Below, piece by piece: positions 63,838 to 64,000 of a stretch of 64,000 nt of DNA. Positions within the stretch are counted from its first letter, which is position 1. Every line of letters starts with the position of its first letter. Source of the DNA: Nitratireductor sp. XY-223 (GTDB taxonomy: Bacteria > Pseudomonadota > Alphaproteobacteria > Rhizobiales > Rhizobiaceae); NCBI RefSeq assembly GCF_004959855.1, contig NZ_SPNT01000001.1, positions 124,001 to 188,000 of the forward strand. The letters run 5' to 3'. A model generated the notes under the pieces. It saw nothing but the letters and a program-made list of their open reading frames with translations, was not told the DNA's origin and did not search any database. The position numbers were made by a program, and so were the translations under genes.

Positions 63838-64000
63838 GACGATAGTCCCTGCCCCAAAAAATCGCGCCGCACTTACAAATATTAATAGATTATTAATTGC
63901 TTTGAAATGCCGGATCGTCGCCCTGAAACAAGATGAAACCGACCTGTGATCTAATTATCACAGATAGTTAGCCTGTGGATAAGTATTGTCGAGCGCTCCC

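Overview
The window is about 63% GC and reads as a chromosomal segment of an alphaproteobacterium of the order Hyphomicrobiales (Rhizobiales); I would not go below order. The case rests on a circularly permuted two-piece tmRNA, an alpha-type SspB adaptor in an operon with a DUF4169 gene and a ribbon-helix-helix gene, the thyA-folA-hflK-hflC-DUF2065-degP block, BA14K-like and IalB-like secreted proteins, and Omp25/31-like outer-membrane proteins. No phage, transposase, integrase or CRISPR array was seen.

Layout. 1-4.6 kb: the end of a Rieske/FMN glutamate-synthase-family gene, a cation:proton antiporter, a divergent ECF sigma factor with its zinc anti-sigma factor, and an epimerase. 4.6-14.4 kb: a Tat-exported cyclic-nucleotide phosphodiesterase, UvrD/PcrA helicase, an odd kinase-like/ANL-C-like fusion, a ClC channel with a CBS region, a thioesterase and an FAD-linked oxidase. 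14.4-19.8 kb: a large AsmA-family protein, then on the minus strand ssrA (tmRNA), sspB, DUF4169 and an RHH gene. 19.9-25.2 kb: folate/dTMP synthesis (thyA-folA) and membrane proteostasis (hflK-hflC-DUF2065-degP). 25.1-26.5 kb: an AT-rich orphan membrane-protein gene lying between two nearly identical copies of the degP 3' end, which is the clearest sign of acquired DNA here. 26.5-31 kb: GNAT acetyltransferase, serB, miaA and a HerA-like ATPase.

31-42.2 kb: branched-chain amino acid synthesis. ilvB has an attenuator-type leader whose peptide contains Ile, Leu and Val codons, an EamA exporter gene sits between ilvB and ilvH, and ilvC lies 6.6 kb downstream. Between them are a LysE exporter, a cobalt-type nitrile hydratase operon (alpha, beta, activator), a double-hotdog thioesterase, a RecD-like helicase, a STAS-like protein, pdxJ and a TetR regulator. 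42.2-50 kb: two translationally coupled glycosyltransferase-like genes, a tyrosine-rich BA14K-like protein, an endonuclease/exonuclease/phosphatase-family protein, a PhzF-family protein, tRNA-Lys(CTT), a DUF6891-like protein and an SLC13 carrier.

50-64 kb: an uncharacterised lipoprotein plus six-helix membrane protein pair, a second SLC13 carrier with RCK-C domains, purine genes (nucleobase permease, adenine deaminase), PPK2, a tandemly duplicated outer-membrane barrel, a free-standing SecDF-P1-head-like secreted protein, two tandem paralogous small lipoproteins, an IalB-like protein and an Omp25-like porin. Most of the window is housekeeping. The unexplained parts are the degP-flanked insert, the lipoprotein/membrane-protein pair, the kinase-like fusion and the duplicated barrel.
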